NCBI GenBank assembly: GCA_018260425.1
Contig: JAGLBD010000019.1
Coordinates: 1-58,784 of the forward strand
Source of the DNA: Pseudogulbenkiania sp.
GTDB taxonomy: Bacteria; Pseudomonadota; Gammaproteobacteria; Burkholderiales; Chromobacteriaceae
DNA: 58,784 nt
Direction: 5' to 3'
Shown: positions 8,897 to 18,699 of the stretch, piece by piece
Layout of the letters: the number at the start of each line of letters is the position of its first letter
Position numbering within the stretch: the stretch's first letter is position 1
Program-made: the position numbers and the translations under genes
The notes under the pieces: generated by a model
What the model saw: only the letters and a program-made list of their open reading frames with translations
Database searches by the model: none
Told to the model about the DNA's origin: nothing

Positions 8897-9328
8897 ATGA
8901 TCCGTCTCATCTACTCCAGTCGTGCCTCGGGCCCGCTTGACAGTCCGGCGCTGGACCGCCTCGCCGACCGGGCAAGACAGCGCAACGCCCATGCCGATGT
9001 GACAGGGTTGCTGCTGTTTCTCAAAGGGGAGTTCCTGCAGATACTGGAGGGGCCGGATGGCGCGGTAGCAGGGATTTTCGAGAGTATCCGCCGCGACCCC
9101 CGCCACCAGCGGGTCAAGTTGCTGTATCGCGAACCGGTCAGCGTCCGCTTGTTCGCCAGTTGGCCATTGGGCGTGGTGAGCGATGTGCAAGAGCACGAAG
9201 CGCTTCCTCTGGCCGAGGTCCTGCACGACGCCGCTCTGGATCAGGGTGGTGCTCAGGCCATGGAGTTGGCCCGTTTGTTCGCTGCGCGCACGCAGACCCC
9301 ACAACGGGCCCTGCTGTCTGGCCGTTAG
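8897..9328 (+). CDS. Short BLUF-domain blue-light photoreceptor
   Basis: A 143-residue protein, essentially one BLUF (FAD-binding blue-light sensor) domain. The flavin-contacting Tyr is in LIYSSRAS (Tyr6), the Asn in RNAHADVTGLLLF, the Gln in FLQILEG and the semi-conserved Trp in FASWPLG. About 40 residues follow the core domain as a helical cap, with no output domain, so it must signal through a partner, as known short BLUF proteins such as PixD or the BlsA type do. The ATG at 8897 gives the family start MIRLIYSS; an upstream TTG would add four residues. No obvious partner gene is adjacent. Its stop overlaps the converging metY gene by 4 bp. Confidence 0.92.
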   Translation: MIRLIYSSRASGPLDSPALDRLADRARQRNAHADVTGLLLFLKGEFLQILEGPDGAVAGIFESIRRDPRHQRVKLLYREPVSVRLFASWPLGVVSDVQEHEALPLAEVLHDAALDQGGAQAMELARLFAARTQTPQRALLSGR

Positions 9329-10602
9329 CCGCGCGCGGCGTTCAGCGCCTGGCGAATGTCGTCGAGAATATCGTCGATATGCTCGATGCCGATCGACAAG
9401 CGCACCAGCTCCGGCCGCACACCGGCACGCAGCTGCTCTTCCGGCGACAATTGCCGATGCGTGGTCGAGGCCGGGTGGCAGGCCAGTGACTTGGCGTCAC
9501 CGATGTTCACCAGACGGGTCACTAGTTGCAGGGCATCGATGAAGCGTCCTCCGGCTTCCGCCCCGCCTTTGATGCCGAACGACAGGATTCCCGACCCCTT
9601 GCCCCCCAGATACTTCTCGATCAATGGTCGGGAAGCATGCCCTTCCAATGCGGCATATTCAACCCACTCCACCGCAGGATCCAATGCCAGATGCTGCGCC
9701 ACTTTCAGGGCATTTTCAGAAATGCGATCCATGCGCAACGGCAAGGTTTCCAGTCCCTGCAGGATCAGGAAGGCGTTGAAGGGCGAAATGGCCGCGCCGG
9801 TATTTCGCAGCGGCACCACCCGGGCACGGCCGATATAGGCCGCCGCGCCGAGCGCCTCGGTATAGACCACACCGTGATAGGACGGATCCGGTTCATTCAG
9901 ACGGCGGAAACGGGCTTTGTGTTCTGCCCAGGGGAATTTACCCGAATCGACGATAATGCCGCCGATACTGTTGCCATGTCCGCCGATATACTTGGTCAGC
10001 GAGTGCACCACGATGTCGGCGCCATGCTCGAAGGGACGGCACAGATAAGGGCTGGGCACCGTATTGTCGACGATCAAGGGCAAACCCTGTGCGTGGGCCG
10101 CATCGGCAAAGGCGGCAAAATCCACCACATTGCCCAAGGGATTGCCGATGGACTCGACGAACACGGCCTTGGTGCGCTCATCAACCAACGCCGCAATGGA
10201 CGCCGGATCACGGTGATCGACGAAGCGGACTTCAATGCCGAATTGCGGAAAGGTGTGGGCAAACAGGTTATAGGTGCCGCCGTACAGGGTGCTGGTGGCA
10301 ATGATATTGTCACCCGCTTCGGCAATGGTCTGAATGGCGTAAGTGATGGCCGCCATCCCCGACGCCAGCGCCAGCGCACCAATCCCGCCCTCCAGTGCTG
10401 CAACGCGCTTTTCCAGCACGTCGGTAGTCGGATTCATGATGCGGGTGTAGATATTGCCCTGCACTTTCAGATCAAACAGATCCGCACCATGCTGGGTGCT
10501 ATCGAATGCATAGGACGTGGTCTGGTACAGGGGTACGGCAACGGCGCGGGTAGTCGGGTCAGGGGTGTAGCCGCCGTGAACGGCCAGCGTTTCCAGTCTC
10601 AT
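9325..10602 (-). CDS. metY: O-acetylhomoserine sulfhydrylase
   Basis: A 425-residue PLP enzyme of the Cys/Met metabolism family. The PLP lysine is in VVHSLTKYIGGHG (Lys204), with the IYTRIMNPTTDVLE substrate motif and the GGTYNLF segment typical of O-acetylhomoserine aminocarboxypropyltransferases, which make homocysteine directly from sulfide. The C-terminal RLSIGIEHIDDILDDI is characteristic. It is a single gene following the terminator of the upstream SBP gene; its promoter must lie within 10603-10675 but was not clear. Confidence 0.94.
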   Translation of the reverse strand: MRLETLAVHGGYTPDPTTRAVAVPLYQTTSYAFDSTQHGADLFDLKVQGNIYTRIMNPTTDVLEKRVAALEGGIGALALASGMAAITYAIQTIAEAGDNIIATSTLYGGTYNLFAHTFPQFGIEVRFVDHRDPASIAALVDERTKAVFVESIGNPLGNVVDFAAFADAAHAQGLPLIVDNTVPSPYLCRPFEHGADIVVHSLTKYIGGHGNSIGGIIVDSGKFPWAEHKARFRRLNEPDPSYHGVVYTEALGAAAYIGRARVVPLRNTGAAISPFNAFLILQGLETLPLRMDRISENALKVAQHLALDPAVEWVEYAALEGHASRPLIEKYLGGKGSGILSFGIKGGAEAGGRFIDALQLVTRLVNIGDAKSLACHPASTTHRQLSPEEQLRAGVRPELVRLSIGIEHIDDILDDIRQALNAARG

Positions 10603-10671
10603 CGCAAATCCTTTGACGAAGTTAGTCGGATGACATTACCGATGACTACCTTACCCCTGACTGACCTATAA

Positions 10672-10714
10672 CAAAAAGATCAATAAGTTATCAAACTTAT
10701 TCCATATTGATCTT
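10672..10714 (-). terminator. Intrinsic terminator after the SBP gene
   Basis: On the minus strand AATAAGTT and AACTTATT form an 8-bp stem around TGAT, extended across a 7-base bulge by AAGATC and GATCTT, and followed by TTTTT. It begins six bases after the SBP stop codon. The same DNA lies upstream of metY and could alternatively be an operator, because its arms are palindromic. Confidence 0.65.
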
Positions 10715-10720
10715 ATCGGG

Positions 10721-12307
10721 TTAATTAACCGCGACCCCCTCCAGATGCAGGCGCCCGAACGGGCTAACCCGGAAGCCACTCACGGTGGCACGCGTCACAC
10801 CATACGCGGTCGGATGAGCCAGCGGCAGCCATAGCGCCTGATCGTGAATCAGTTTCTGGGCATTTTGGTACAAACGGGTCCGCGCCTTGATATCCCCGGT
10901 GACTCGCGCAGCCTTGATCCAGCCATCCAGCCGCGGATCGCAGAAGCGGGCAAAATTGGTACCGGATTCAACGGCAGGACAACTAAACTGCGGCGTCAGG
11001 AAATTGTCCGGGTCACCATTGTCTCCCGACCAGCCCATGAACAGCATGTCGTGCTCGCCAGCCTTGCCACGTTTGATCAACTCCCCCCATTCAATCACCG
11101 AGATCTTTGCCCGGATACCGATTTTAGCCAGATCGGACTGCAGCATTTCAGCACCAAGGCGCGGATTGGGGTTCAGCACGCTGCCGGAGGGGCGCACCCA
11201 CACGGTGGTATCGACGCCCCCGGCATAACCGGCTTCCGCCATCAGACGCCGTGCTGCACCGAGATCCTGCTTCCACGGTGCGACATCTCGCGCATAGCCC
11301 CAGGTGGTCGCCGGATACACCAGCGTCGCCGGGGTGGCGCTGCCGGCAAACACGGCCGACAGGTAGCTTGTGCGGTCAAAGGCCAGATTGACGGCCTGGC
11401 GCACCCGGACATCGTCAAAGGGCTTCTTGTGGCTATTGAACGCCACAAAGGCGGTCATGAAGGCCGGGGTTTCGACCACGCGTAACGCAGGATTGCTCTT
11501 GGCGCTGGCGACATCCTGGGGTTTAAGACCCACGGCCAGTTGGCACTCGCCCGCCTGCAAACGTTGATAACGGGTTGCCGCATCCGTGGTAATCGCCAGT
11601 ACCAATCCGGTCACCTTGGGCTTGGCTGCGAAATAGGCCGGATTGACCTGATAGCGCACGGTACTGTCCTTGATATAGCTGGCAAACACAAAGGGACCGG
11701 TCCCGACCGGTTTCTGGTTCAGCTCACCCTGCCGCCCGGCGGCCGCCAGCTTGTCGAGGTATTCGGCCGAGTAGATCGAGGCAAAACCCATGGTCAAGGC
11801 CGACAGGAAGGTGGCATCCGGCTTTGTCAGTTCGAAGCGCACCGTTTGCGCATCGACTTTCACCACCCGCTTGACGAGGGTATCCAGCCCCAGCGAACGG
11901 GCGTGCGGATAGCCGGTCGGTGAGCTCTTGTACCAGGGGTTGCTTTGGTCAAGCATGCGGTTGAAGGTCTGCACCACATCATCGGCATTAAGGGGGCGGG
12001 ATGGCTTGAACCACGGTGTGGTATGAAATGCCACGCCACGGCGCAGACTGAATTCGTAGCTCTGCCCGTCGGGCGAGATTTTCCAGGAAGTGGCCAGCGA
12101 CGGCACGACCTTGCGACTCGCCTCGTCGAATTCCACCAGACGGTTCATCAGCACATCGGCACTGGCATTGGTGGTCACCAGCGAGTTGTATTGCACCACA
12201 TCAAAACCTTCCGGGCTGGCATCGGTGCAGACCACCAGAGGTTTGGCTGCGGCGATGCCACTCAAGGCCAGCATGGCGGTGGCCAGCAGAATTCGGGAAG
12301 TGCGCAT
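10721..12307 (-). CDS. Peptide ABC transporter substrate-binding protein (DppA-like, orphan)
   Basis: A 528-residue family 5 solute-binding protein. A clear Sec signal peptide (MRTSRILLATAMLALSGIAA, cleavage near AAA-KP) without a lipobox indicates a soluble periplasmic protein. The core shows the family features NRLVEFDEAS, PSLATSWKISPDGQSYEFSLR and the C-terminal W-LPLAHPTAYG. The ATG at 12307 with GGAGAGAG upstream was chosen over a longer frame. No permease or ATPase gene lies next to it, so it must work with a transporter encoded elsewhere. Ligand is probably di- or oligopeptide, by family only. Confidence 0.9.
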   Translation of the reverse strand: MRTSRILLATAMLALSGIAAAKPLVVCTDASPEGFDVVQYNSLVTTNASADVLMNRLVEFDEASRKVVPSLATSWKISPDGQSYEFSLRRGVAFHTTPWFKPSRPLNADDVVQTFNRMLDQSNPWYKSSPTGYPHARSLGLDTLVKRVVKVDAQTVRFELTKPDATFLSALTMGFASIYSAEYLDKLAAAGRQGELNQKPVGTGPFVFASYIKDSTVRYQVNPAYFAAKPKVTGLVLAITTDAATRYQRLQAGECQLAVGLKPQDVASAKSNPALRVVETPAFMTAFVAFNSHKKPFDDVRVRQAVNLAFDRTSYLSAVFAGSATPATLVYPATTWGYARDVAPWKQDLGAARRLMAEAGYAGGVDTTVWVRPSGSVLNPNPRLGAEMLQSDLAKIGIRAKISVIEWGELIKRGKAGEHDMLFMGWSGDNGDPDNFLTPQFSCPAVESGTNFARFCDPRLDGWIKAARVTGDIKARTRLYQNAQKLIHDQALWLPLAHPTAYGVTRATVSGFRVSPFGRLHLEGVAVN

Positions 12308-12559
12308 TGGGACTCTCTCCGTGAACAGAATGCAGCTGCAATATATCAGATTACTCCGACATACCCGATAGCGATATAGAGGGATCATAACGCGACGCCA
12401 CACGAGTGCCGCGCAAAGGAAACTTCCGACATGAGCGTTTTTTGAAAGCGACCCGCCCAAAAACCGCTTAGCCTGCGCTCAACCCGTTTGGACATGCTCC
12501 GGCACATACCGGACAGCCCTTTTTGAATCCCGAGACGTTCTCGGCACAGCAGACCCATC

Positions 12560-12928
12560 ATGAGCCAAATATCCAGCACAGCGACTTTTATCGAGTCCCT
12601 CAGAAAACTCCCTGCCAGCACACCGATCTGCCAGGTGGAAATCATCAACGGCGAGGCAAAGCTGAAGTCCAAGGCCGGCTTCAGGGATCAGTATCTGGGC
12701 GCCAGAAACCGTTCGATCACTCCCGTTGGTACGGGCAATCCGGTTGATGAGTTTTTCGATGCCGCCAAAAAACAGAGTGGACAACTGCTCAAGAAAACCG
12801 GCCAATTGCTCGACGCTCAATTTTCTCCGGCAGAAGAAAATGCACTGTCTCAAGCCAATGCGACAGTCGACAACCTTCTGAAGGCCATCTCCCGTGCATC
12901 AGGTTCGAATAAAAAGCCTTCCCTATGA
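12560..12928 (+). CDS. Hypothetical protein, 122 residues
   Basis: A small soluble protein with no signal peptide or membrane segment. It has a beta-like first half (CQVEIINGEAKLKSKAGF) and a helical, charged second half (FFDAAKKQSGQLLKKTGQLL, then a Ser/Ala-rich helix). No family was recognised. The start ATG lacks a strong ribosome binding site. It ends just before a strong hairpin and lies alone between two minus-strand genes, in a gap that is otherwise empty (12308-12559 holds only the SBP leader). Confidence 0.55.
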   Translation: MSQISSTATFIESLRKLPASTPICQVEIINGEAKLKSKAGFRDQYLGARNRSITPVGTGNPVDEFFDAAKKQSGQLLKKTGQLLDAQFSPAEENALSQANATVDNLLKAISRASGSNKKPSL

Positions 12929-12932
12929 AAAA

Positions 12933-12963
12933 ATGCCCCGTCAGGCAGAACCTGACGGGGCAT
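12933..12963. terminator. Intrinsic terminator after gcvP
   Basis: ATGCCCCGTCAGG and CCTGACGGGGCAT form a perfect 13-bp stem with a 5-base loop. On the minus strand it is followed by TTTTTT, so it ends the gcvP transcript; the plus side lacks a T run but may still stop the small upstream gene. Confidence 0.9.
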
Positions 12964-12981
12964 GCTTTACCGCATTAGCGC

Positions 12982-15834
12982 TCAGAGATAGCTGTCGGTC
13001 GACGGGCAGCTGCACACCAGATTGCGGTCGCCGTAGACATCATCGATACGGTTGACCGAAGGCCAGAACTTGTTCTCGAATACAAACGGCAACGGGAACA
13101 GGCCTTCCTCGCGACTGTACGGACGATCCCACTCGGTGGCGATATCAGCTTTGCTATGCGGCGCATGCTTGAGCGGATTGTTGTCCGCCGGCCAGACACC
13201 CTCCTCCACTTTGCGGACTTCTGCGCGGATGGAGATCATGGCAGCGATAAAGCGATCCAGTTCGGCCAGCGACTCGGACTCGGTCGGCTCGATCATCAGC
13301 GTTCCCGGCACCGGGAAGCTCATGGTCGGGGCATGGAAACCGTAGTCCATCAGACGCTTGGCAATGTCCACTTCGGTGATGCCCGAGGCGGCCTTGAGCG
13401 GACGCAGGTCGATAATGCACTCATGCGCAACACGGCCATTGGCACCGCTGTACAGCACCGGGTAGTGATCCGCCAGCCGGTTTGCGACATAGTTGGCATT
13501 GAGCAAGGCGATTTGGGTCGCGGACTTCATGCCCTCTGCGCCCATCATGGTGATGTACATCCATGAAATCGGCAGAATGCTGGCAGAACCGAACGGGGCG
13601 GCACTCACGGCCGTTTGTCCGTTCACGGCACCCGGCACCTCGGCGACCACGTGGTTGGCCATGAACGGTGCCAGATGGGCTTTCAGGCCGATTGGTCCCA
13701 TGCCCGGTCCACCACCGCCATGCGGAATGCAGAAAGTCTTGTGCAGGTTCATGTGGCTGACGTCGGCGCCGATATCGGCCGGACGGGTCAAACCGACCTG
13801 GGCATTCAGGTTGGCACCATCCATGTAGACCTGACCGCCATGTGCATGGATCAGTTCGCAAATCTCGCGAATCGCAGCTTCGAACACACCATGGGTCGAC
13901 GGATAGGTAATCATCAGCGCCGCCAGATTGGACGAATGCTGTTCCACCTTGGCCTTGAGGTCGACGAGGTCGACGTTGCCGGCCTCGTCGCAATCCACCA
14001 CCACCACTTTCATATTCATCATCTGCGCTGTCGCCGGATTGGTACCGTGCGCGGAACGCGGAATCAGGCAGACATCGCGGTGGGGTTCGCCGCGCGACTC
14101 ATGGTAGCGGCTGATGGCCAGCATACCTGCGTACTCCCCTTGCGCGCCCGAGTTGGGCTGCATGGAGATTGCATCAAAACCGGTAATCGCCTTGAGCTGT
14201 CCGGCCAGCGACTCGATCATCGCGAGATACCCTTGCACCTGATCACGCGGCGCGAACGGGTGGATCGCGGCAAATTCAGGCCAGGTAATCGGGATCATCT
14301 CGCTGGTGGCATTCAGCTTCATGGTGCAGGAGCCGAGCGAAATCATCGAGTGATTGAGTGCCAGATCCTTGTTTTCCAAACGCTTGAGATAGCGCAACAT
14401 CTCGTGTTCGGTATGGTAACGATGGAATACCGGGTGAGTGAAGATGGCACTCTCGCGACGCAACGAGGCCGGAATGGCATCGGGTGCCTCGGCATCCAGC
14501 GCGGTCAGATCGGCATCACGGCCGGTAAACAGCGAAATCAGGAAGCCCAGTTCTTCAGCGGTACTCGCCTCGTGGAAAGCCACCCCCAGCACGCCATTGC
14601 CGATACGCAGGTTATAGCCTGCCGCAACCGCTTCACCGGCCAGACGTGCAGCATCGTTACCGACCTTGACCAGCACGGTATCGAAGAACGCATCGGTCTC
14701 CAACGACAAGCCGGCGGCCTTGACCGCATGGGCAAAAATCGCCGCCAGTCGGTGAATGCGCGTGGCAATGCGACGTACGCCTTCCGGACCATGGTAAACC
14801 GCATACATACCGGCGATATTGGCCAGCAGCACTTGCGAGGTACAGATGTTTGAATTGGCCTTTTCGCGGCGGATATGCTGCTCGCGAGTCTGCAAGGCCA
14901 TACGCAGCGCAGTTTTGCCCTTGGCATCAATCGAGACGCCGATGATGCGACCCGGGGCAGAACGCTTCATTTCGTCCTTGAAGGCGAAGAAGGCGGCGTG
15001 CGGACCACCGAATCCCATCGGAACACCGAAACGCTGGGTCAGACCCACCGCCACATCGGCCCCCAACTCGGCCGGGGACTTGAGCAGAACCAGCGACATG
15101 ATGTCGGCCGCCACGATAGCCACGGCGCCACGCGCCTTGGCAGCGGCGATCGGACGGGTCAGGTCAAGAATTTCACCCTGTTCACCGGGGTACTGGAACA
15201 CCGCGCCAAAGTACTCGTCGAAGCCGGCTTCTTCCGGATGCCCGCTGACCAACTCGAAACCAAAATACTTGGCACGGGTTTTCAGGACATCCAGCGTTTG
15301 CGGCAGAACGCGCGAGTCGACGAAGAATTTCATCGAAGCGACTTTGGATACGCGGCGAGCCATGGCCATCGCCTCGGCAGCCGCCGTCGCTTCATCCAGC
15401 AAGGAGGCATTGGCCAAATCCATACCGGTCAGGTCGGTGATCATTTGCTGATAGTTCAGCAAGGCTTCCAGACGCCCTTGGGCAATCTCGGCCTGATACG
15501 GGGTATAGGCGGTATACCAGCCCGGGTTTTCCAGCACATTGCGCAGGATGACCGTCGGCGTGATGGTCGGGTGATAGCCCTGACCGATATACGACTTCAT
15601 CACGCGGTTCTTGCCGGCAATCGCGCGCAACTGCTCCAGCGCTTCTTGCTCGCTGACCGGAGCCGGCAGGTCAAGGCGACGGGAAAAATGGATATCGGCC
15701 GGAATGGTTTCATCCACCAGCGTGTCGAGCGACGCGGTGTTGATGGTGGCCAGCATGGTGGCCTGATCCGCAGTGGAAGGCCCGATATGGCGGGCAATGA
15801 ATTCACCGTGGTTGAATAGGCTGGAAAGCGACAT
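12982..15834 (-). CDS. gcvP: Glycine dehydrogenase (decarboxylating), P-protein
   Basis: A 950-residue single-chain P-protein of the glycine cleavage system; it decarboxylates glycine and passes the aminomethyl group to lipoyl-GcvH. The PLP lysine is in [16 protein letters not shown] in the second half; the N-terminal half has the related [12 protein letters not shown]-type fold segment ([14 protein letters not shown]). Length equals the usual fused form. It lies 84 bp after gcvH with a hairpin terminator in that gap. Confidence 0.98.
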   Translation of the reverse strand: MSLSSLFNHGEFIARHIGPSTADQATMLATINTASLDTLVDETIPADIHFSRRLDLPAPVSEQEALEQLRAIAGKNRVMKSYIGQGYHPTITPTVILRNVLENPGWYTAYTPYQAEIAQGRLEALLNYQQMITDLTGMDLANASLLDEATAAAEAMAMARRVSKVASMKFFVDSRVLPQTLDVLKTRAKYFGFELVSGHPEEAGFDEYFGAVFQYPGEQGEILDLTRPIAAAKARGAVAIVAADIMSLVLLKSPAELGADVAVGLTQRFGVPMGFGGPHAAFFAFKDEMKRSAPGRIIGVSIDAKGKTALRMALQTREQHIRREKANSNICTSQVLLANIAGMYAVYHGPEGVRRIATRIHRLAAIFAHAVKAAGLSLETDAFFDTVLVKVGNDAARLAGEAVAAGYNLRIGNGVLGVAFHEASTAEELGFLISLFTGRDADLTALDAEAPDAIPASLRRESAIFTHPVFHRYHTEHEMLRYLKRLENKDLALNHSMISLGSCTMKLNATSEMIPITWPEFAAIHPFAPRDQVQGYLAMIESLAGQLKAITGFDAISMQPNSGAQGEYAGMLAISRYHESRGEPHRDVCLIPRSAHGTNPATAQMMNMKVVVVDCDEAGNVDLVDLKAKVEQHSSNLAALMITYPSTHGVFEAAIREICELIHAHGGQVYMDGANLNAQVGLTRPADIGADVSHMNLHKTFCIPHGGGGPGMGPIGLKAHLAPFMANHVVAEVPGAVNGQTAVSAAPFGSASILPISWMYITMMGAEGMKSATQIALLNANYVANRLADHYPVLYSGANGRVAHECIIDLRPLKAASGITEVDIAKRLMDYGFHAPTMSFPVPGTLMIEPTESESLAELDRFIAAMISIRAEVRKVEEGVWPADNNPLKHAPHSKADIATEWDRPYSREEGLFPLPFVFENKFWPSVNRIDDVYGDRNLVCSCPSTDSYL

Positions 15835-15872
15835 AGTAGTGTTCCGAATGGGGTAACGGGCTAACCATGGAG

Positions 15873-15902
15873 AAAAGCCCCGCGACGGAGGTCACGAGGC
15901 TT
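15873..15902 (-). terminator. Hairpin terminator between gcvH and gcvP
   Basis: On the minus strand AAGCCTCGTGAC pairs with GTCGCGGGGCTT (12 bp, two G-U pairs) around a 4-base loop and is followed by TTTTC. It lies between gcvH and gcvP, and should reduce or attenuate transcription into gcvP, or mark a separate transcript. Confidence 0.65.
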
Positions 15903-15917
15903 AGGGTTATCACTTAA

Positions 15918-16301
15918 TCAGGCAATTTCTTTGGCGTACTGTTCGGCGTCCATCAGACCGTCGAGGTCGGCCGCATTGGCCGGCGCCAGCCGGAAGAACC
16001 AGCCTTCACCGTAGGAGTCGGTATTGGCCAGATCCGGAGCCGCTTCCAGACCGTCGTTCACCGCGACCACTTTGCCGGCGATCGGCGCATACACATCGGA
16101 GGCCGCCTTGACCGACTCGACAACGCCAGCCTGTTCATTGGCCGCGAGGTCGGTACCGACTTTCGGGAATTCCACGAAAACGATATCGCCCAGCAATTCC
16201 TGGGCATGATGGGTAATGCCGACGGTCACGGTGCCGTCCGACTCCAGACGCAGCCACTCGTGGCTTTCGACGTATTTCAATTCTGCGGGAATGTTGCTCA
16301 T
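15918..16301 (-). CDS. gcvH: Glycine cleavage system H protein
   Basis: A 127-residue lipoyl carrier. The lipoylation lysine is in [12 protein letters not shown] (Lys65), and SHEWLRLE and YGEGWFFRL are family landmarks. It shuttles the aminomethyl intermediate between GcvP, GcvT and lipoamide dehydrogenase. It is the second gene of the riboswitch-led gcv unit, with a GGAGAAATTC ribosome binding site. Confidence 0.98.
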   Translation of the reverse strand: MSNIPAELKYVESHEWLRLESDGTVTVGITHHAQELLGDIVFVEFPKVGTDLAANEQAGVVESVKAASDVYAPIAGKVVAVNDGLEAAPDLANTDSYGEGWFFRLAPANAADLDGLMDAEQYAKEIA

Positions 16302-16332
16302 GAATTTCTCCTCGTGGAATCCGGATGGTTTT

Positions 16333-17421
16333 TCAATCGAAAACTTTTTTACCGTTGCGAACGAACGGCATCTTCACCACGCGCACCGGAGTCGGTGTAC
16401 CGCGCAGGTCGACCACCGCGGTGTCACCGGTCGCAACCGGAACGCGCGCAATGGCGATAGAGTGCTTGAGAGTCGGCGAGAAAGTGCCGCTGGTGATGAT
16501 GCCTTCGCCCACGCCCTCAACCTGTACTGTCAGGCCTTCGCGCAGCACGCCGCGTCCTTCCAGAACCAGGCCGACCTGTTTCATGACGACACCGGCGGCT
16601 TTTTGCGCTTCCAGTGCGTCACGGCCATTGAAACGGCGTTCGGCCGGTTCCCAGGCGATGGTCCAGCCCATGCCGGCTTCCAGCGGAGACACACCGTCAT
16701 CCATGTCGTGACCATACAGATTCATGCCGGCTTCCAGACGCAGCGTGTCGCGTGCGCCCAAACCGCACGGCAACACGCCGACAGCGGTCAATTCGCGGAA
16801 AAATGCGGCGGCTTCATCAGCCGGAATCATGATTTCCAGGCCATCTTCGCCGGTGTAACCGGTGCGGGCAACGAACCAGCCGCCAAACGGCTTGCCCTGG
16901 AAAATTTTCAGGGAGGTGATGGAGTCGGCCCAGTCAGGCTTGACCTGACAGACCTTGGCGATGGCATTGGGGCCTTGTACGGCCAGCATGGCCAGGTCGC
17001 GGCGCACGGCGAGCTCGACATCGAATCCGGCCAGTTGGCTGTCCATCCAGGCCAGATCTTTTTCAGTGGTGCCCGCATTGATCACCATGCGGTAACCGGT
17101 GGCGGTCAGGTAGACGATCAGGTCATCGACCACGCCGCCATCCTGATTGAGCATGCCGGAATAGAGAGCCTTGCCCTCGAAGCCCAGCTTGGCAACGTCG
17201 TTGGCGATCAGCTTTTGCAGCCATGCCTTGGCGTCGGAACCGGTGATATCAACCACGGTCATGTGAGACACATCGAACATGCCGGCATCGGTGCGGACTT
17301 GCTCGTGTTCTTTCAGTTGGGAACCGTAATTGATAGGCATCTCCCAGCCAGCAAAATCAACCATGCGGGCATTGGCGGCAAGATGTTCCTGATACAGCGG
17401 GGTACGTTTCGGGGCCGTCAT
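16333..17421 (-). CDS. gcvT: Aminomethyltransferase, T-protein
   Basis: A 362-residue folate-dependent aminomethyltransferase of the glycine cleavage system. Recognisable segments are [21 protein letters not shown], the YTGEDGLEI motif and the [13 protein letters not shown] segment. It is the first gene behind the tandem glycine riboswitch, so its expression should rise with glycine. Confidence 0.98.
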   Translation of the reverse strand: MTAPKRTPLYQEHLAANARMVDFAGWEMPINYGSQLKEHEQVRTDAGMFDVSHMTVVDITGSDAKAWLQKLIANDVAKLGFEGKALYSGMLNQDGGVVDDLIVYLTATGYRMVINAGTTEKDLAWMDSQLAGFDVELAVRRDLAMLAVQGPNAIAKVCQVKPDWADSITSLKIFQGKPFGGWFVARTGYTGEDGLEIMIPADEAAAFFRELTAVGVLPCGLGARDTLRLEAGMNLYGHDMDDGVSPLEAGMGWTIAWEPAERRFNGRDALEAQKAAGVVMKQVGLVLEGRGVLREGLTVQVEGVGEGIITSGTFSPTLKHSIAIARVPVATGDTAVVDLRGTPTPVRVVKMPFVRNGKKVFD

Positions 17422-17465
17422 GGCGCGTCCTTAAAAGGGGTGAGTTCATCCTCTGTTCTCTCACA

Positions 17466-17660
17466 CCCCTCTGTCCGGCAACCTGAGATTTTCCGGCATG
17501 AATGCCGTTAGCCCCTTCGGTGGGCGTCCGGCAAGCCGACGCCGCTCTCCAGAGTGACGCGGGGAGCTGTGGCTCCCACGCGATGATACAGTCCTTTTGC
17601 CTGAGCGATTGCGGGTGCACTTGCGCCTTCGGCGGCAGTCTTGCGACTACTCTCTCCTGC
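17466..17660 (-). promoter_or_regulatory. Tandem glycine riboswitch upstream of gcvT
   Basis: Reading the minus strand, two consecutive aptamers are visible. The first has GGAGAG, then CGCCGAAGGCGCAA, then CTCAGGCAAAAGGAC. After a short linker the second has CTCTGGAGAG, CACCGAAGGGGCTAA, ATCTCAGGTTCCGGACAG-like bases (here CTCAGGTTGCCGGACAG) and GAGGGG. These are the conserved glycine aptamer elements in the usual tandem order. It ends about 45 bp before the gcvT ATG. Known tandem glycine switches upstream of gcv operons activate expression when glycine is bound; the short ACCCCT/AGGGGT arms flanking the gcvT leader (about 17436-17470) may form the expression platform. Confidence 0.95.
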
Positions 17661-17671
17661 ATGATGGCCGG

Positions 17672-17700
17672 ATTATCCCCACTCGCAGGTCAAATGGCAA
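17672..17700 (-). promoter_or_regulatory. Promoter of the gcvTHP operon
   Basis: On the minus strand TTGCCA (17695-17700), a 17-bp spacer and GATAAT (17672-17677) lie just upstream of the first aptamer, so transcription would begin at the riboswitch 5' end. Confidence 0.7.
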
Positions 17701-17734
17701 GCAACTATTTGGTCACCTAAGTGACTGCTTGATA

Positions 17735-18637
17735 TCAAGAAACAATCGTCACCGGTGCCGGCTGGATGCGCTGCAATGACCAATGCTCCCGCGCCCATGT
17801 CCATAACTCTGCCAGCGAGCCTGCCTCGTCCGGCGGCCGGTGACCGAGCCGGGTCAGCGCCAGCGCCAATTCGCGGGCAGCATGATCCGAGTGAATCGCC
17901 GGAGCCAGTGTCTGCTTGGAGAGCTTCTCCCCCGCCGCATTCACCATCAGCGGCAAGTGGCAATAGTCGGGACGGGGTTCCCCCAGCGCCTGATACACGG
18001 CGATTTGCCGGGCGGTCGACACCAACAGATCGGCACCGCGCACCACGTCGGTGACCCCCTGATCGGCATCATCGACCACCACCGCTAATTGATAGGCCCA
18101 GAACCCATCGGCGCGCAACAGCACGACATCCCCGATATCGTGTTCCAGCTGCTGCTCGCAGCGTCCCTGCAAGCGGTCCTCGAACACCACCGGCTCGTTA
18201 TCGACCCGCAAGCGCCACGCCCGTGCGGAACGCTCCGGCAGGCAGCCTTGGCGACAGAAGCCGGGGTAGACCAGACCATCGATACCGCGCCGGGCCCGAG
18301 CCTGAATTTCGCGGCGGGTGCAAGTACAGGGATAGACGCGACCGGCACGGATCAACCCGTCCAGCGCCTCACGATACAGGTGATGGCGACGGCTCTGGTA
18401 AACCACTTCGCCATCCCATTCGAAGCCAAAGGCTTCCAGAGTGCGCAAAATGTCATCGGCCGCACCGGGCACCTCACGGGGTGGATCGAGGTCCTCGATC
18501 CGCACCAGCCACTCGCCGCCGCGGGTACGGGCCTCCAGATAACTGCCGACAGCCGTGCTAAGCGAGCCGGCATGCAGCAGGCCGGTCGGACTGGGCGCGA
18601 ATCGTCCGCGCAACAAGGATGGGGGTTTGTTCAACAC
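17735..18637 (-). CDS. gluQ: Glutamyl-Q tRNA(Asp) synthetase
   Basis: A 300-residue truncated glutamyl-tRNA synthetase paralogue that attaches glutamate to queuosine in tRNA-Asp. The HIGH-type motif is APSPTGLLHAGSL, the KMSKS-type motif is KLSKQ, and the zinc site is formed by CTCTRRE plus the YPGFCRQGC region. It lacks the anticodon-binding domain, as expected for GluQ-RS. Its end lies 34 bp from the gcv promoter; only a short GTCAC/GTGAC stem is found there. Confidence 0.94.
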   Translation of the reverse strand: MLNKPPSLLRGRFAPSPTGLLHAGSLSTAVGSYLEARTRGGEWLVRIEDLDPPREVPGAADDILRTLEAFGFEWDGEVVYQSRRHHLYREALDGLIRAGRVYPCTCTRREIQARARRGIDGLVYPGFCRQGCLPERSARAWRLRVDNEPVVFEDRLQGRCEQQLEHDIGDVVLLRADGFWAYQLAVVVDDADQGVTDVVRGADLLVSTARQIAVYQALGEPRPDYCHLPLMVNAAGEKLSKQTLAPAIHSDHAARELALALTRLGHRPPDEAGSLAELWTWAREHWSLQRIQPAPVTIVS

Positions 18638-18699
18638 GAGCAGAATTTACCGCTAAAATGCCGACTATAACAATCAGCTTTCTGCGGAGATAAAACATA

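Noticed and set aside
12362-12395. TATCGCTATCG shared with the rpmG leader near 44298
   Set aside because: Only 11 bases match exactly; too short to call a dispersed repeat.
17357-17662. Minus-strand open frame over the gcvT leader
   Set aside because: It coincides with the tandem glycine riboswitch, whose conserved elements explain the sequence.
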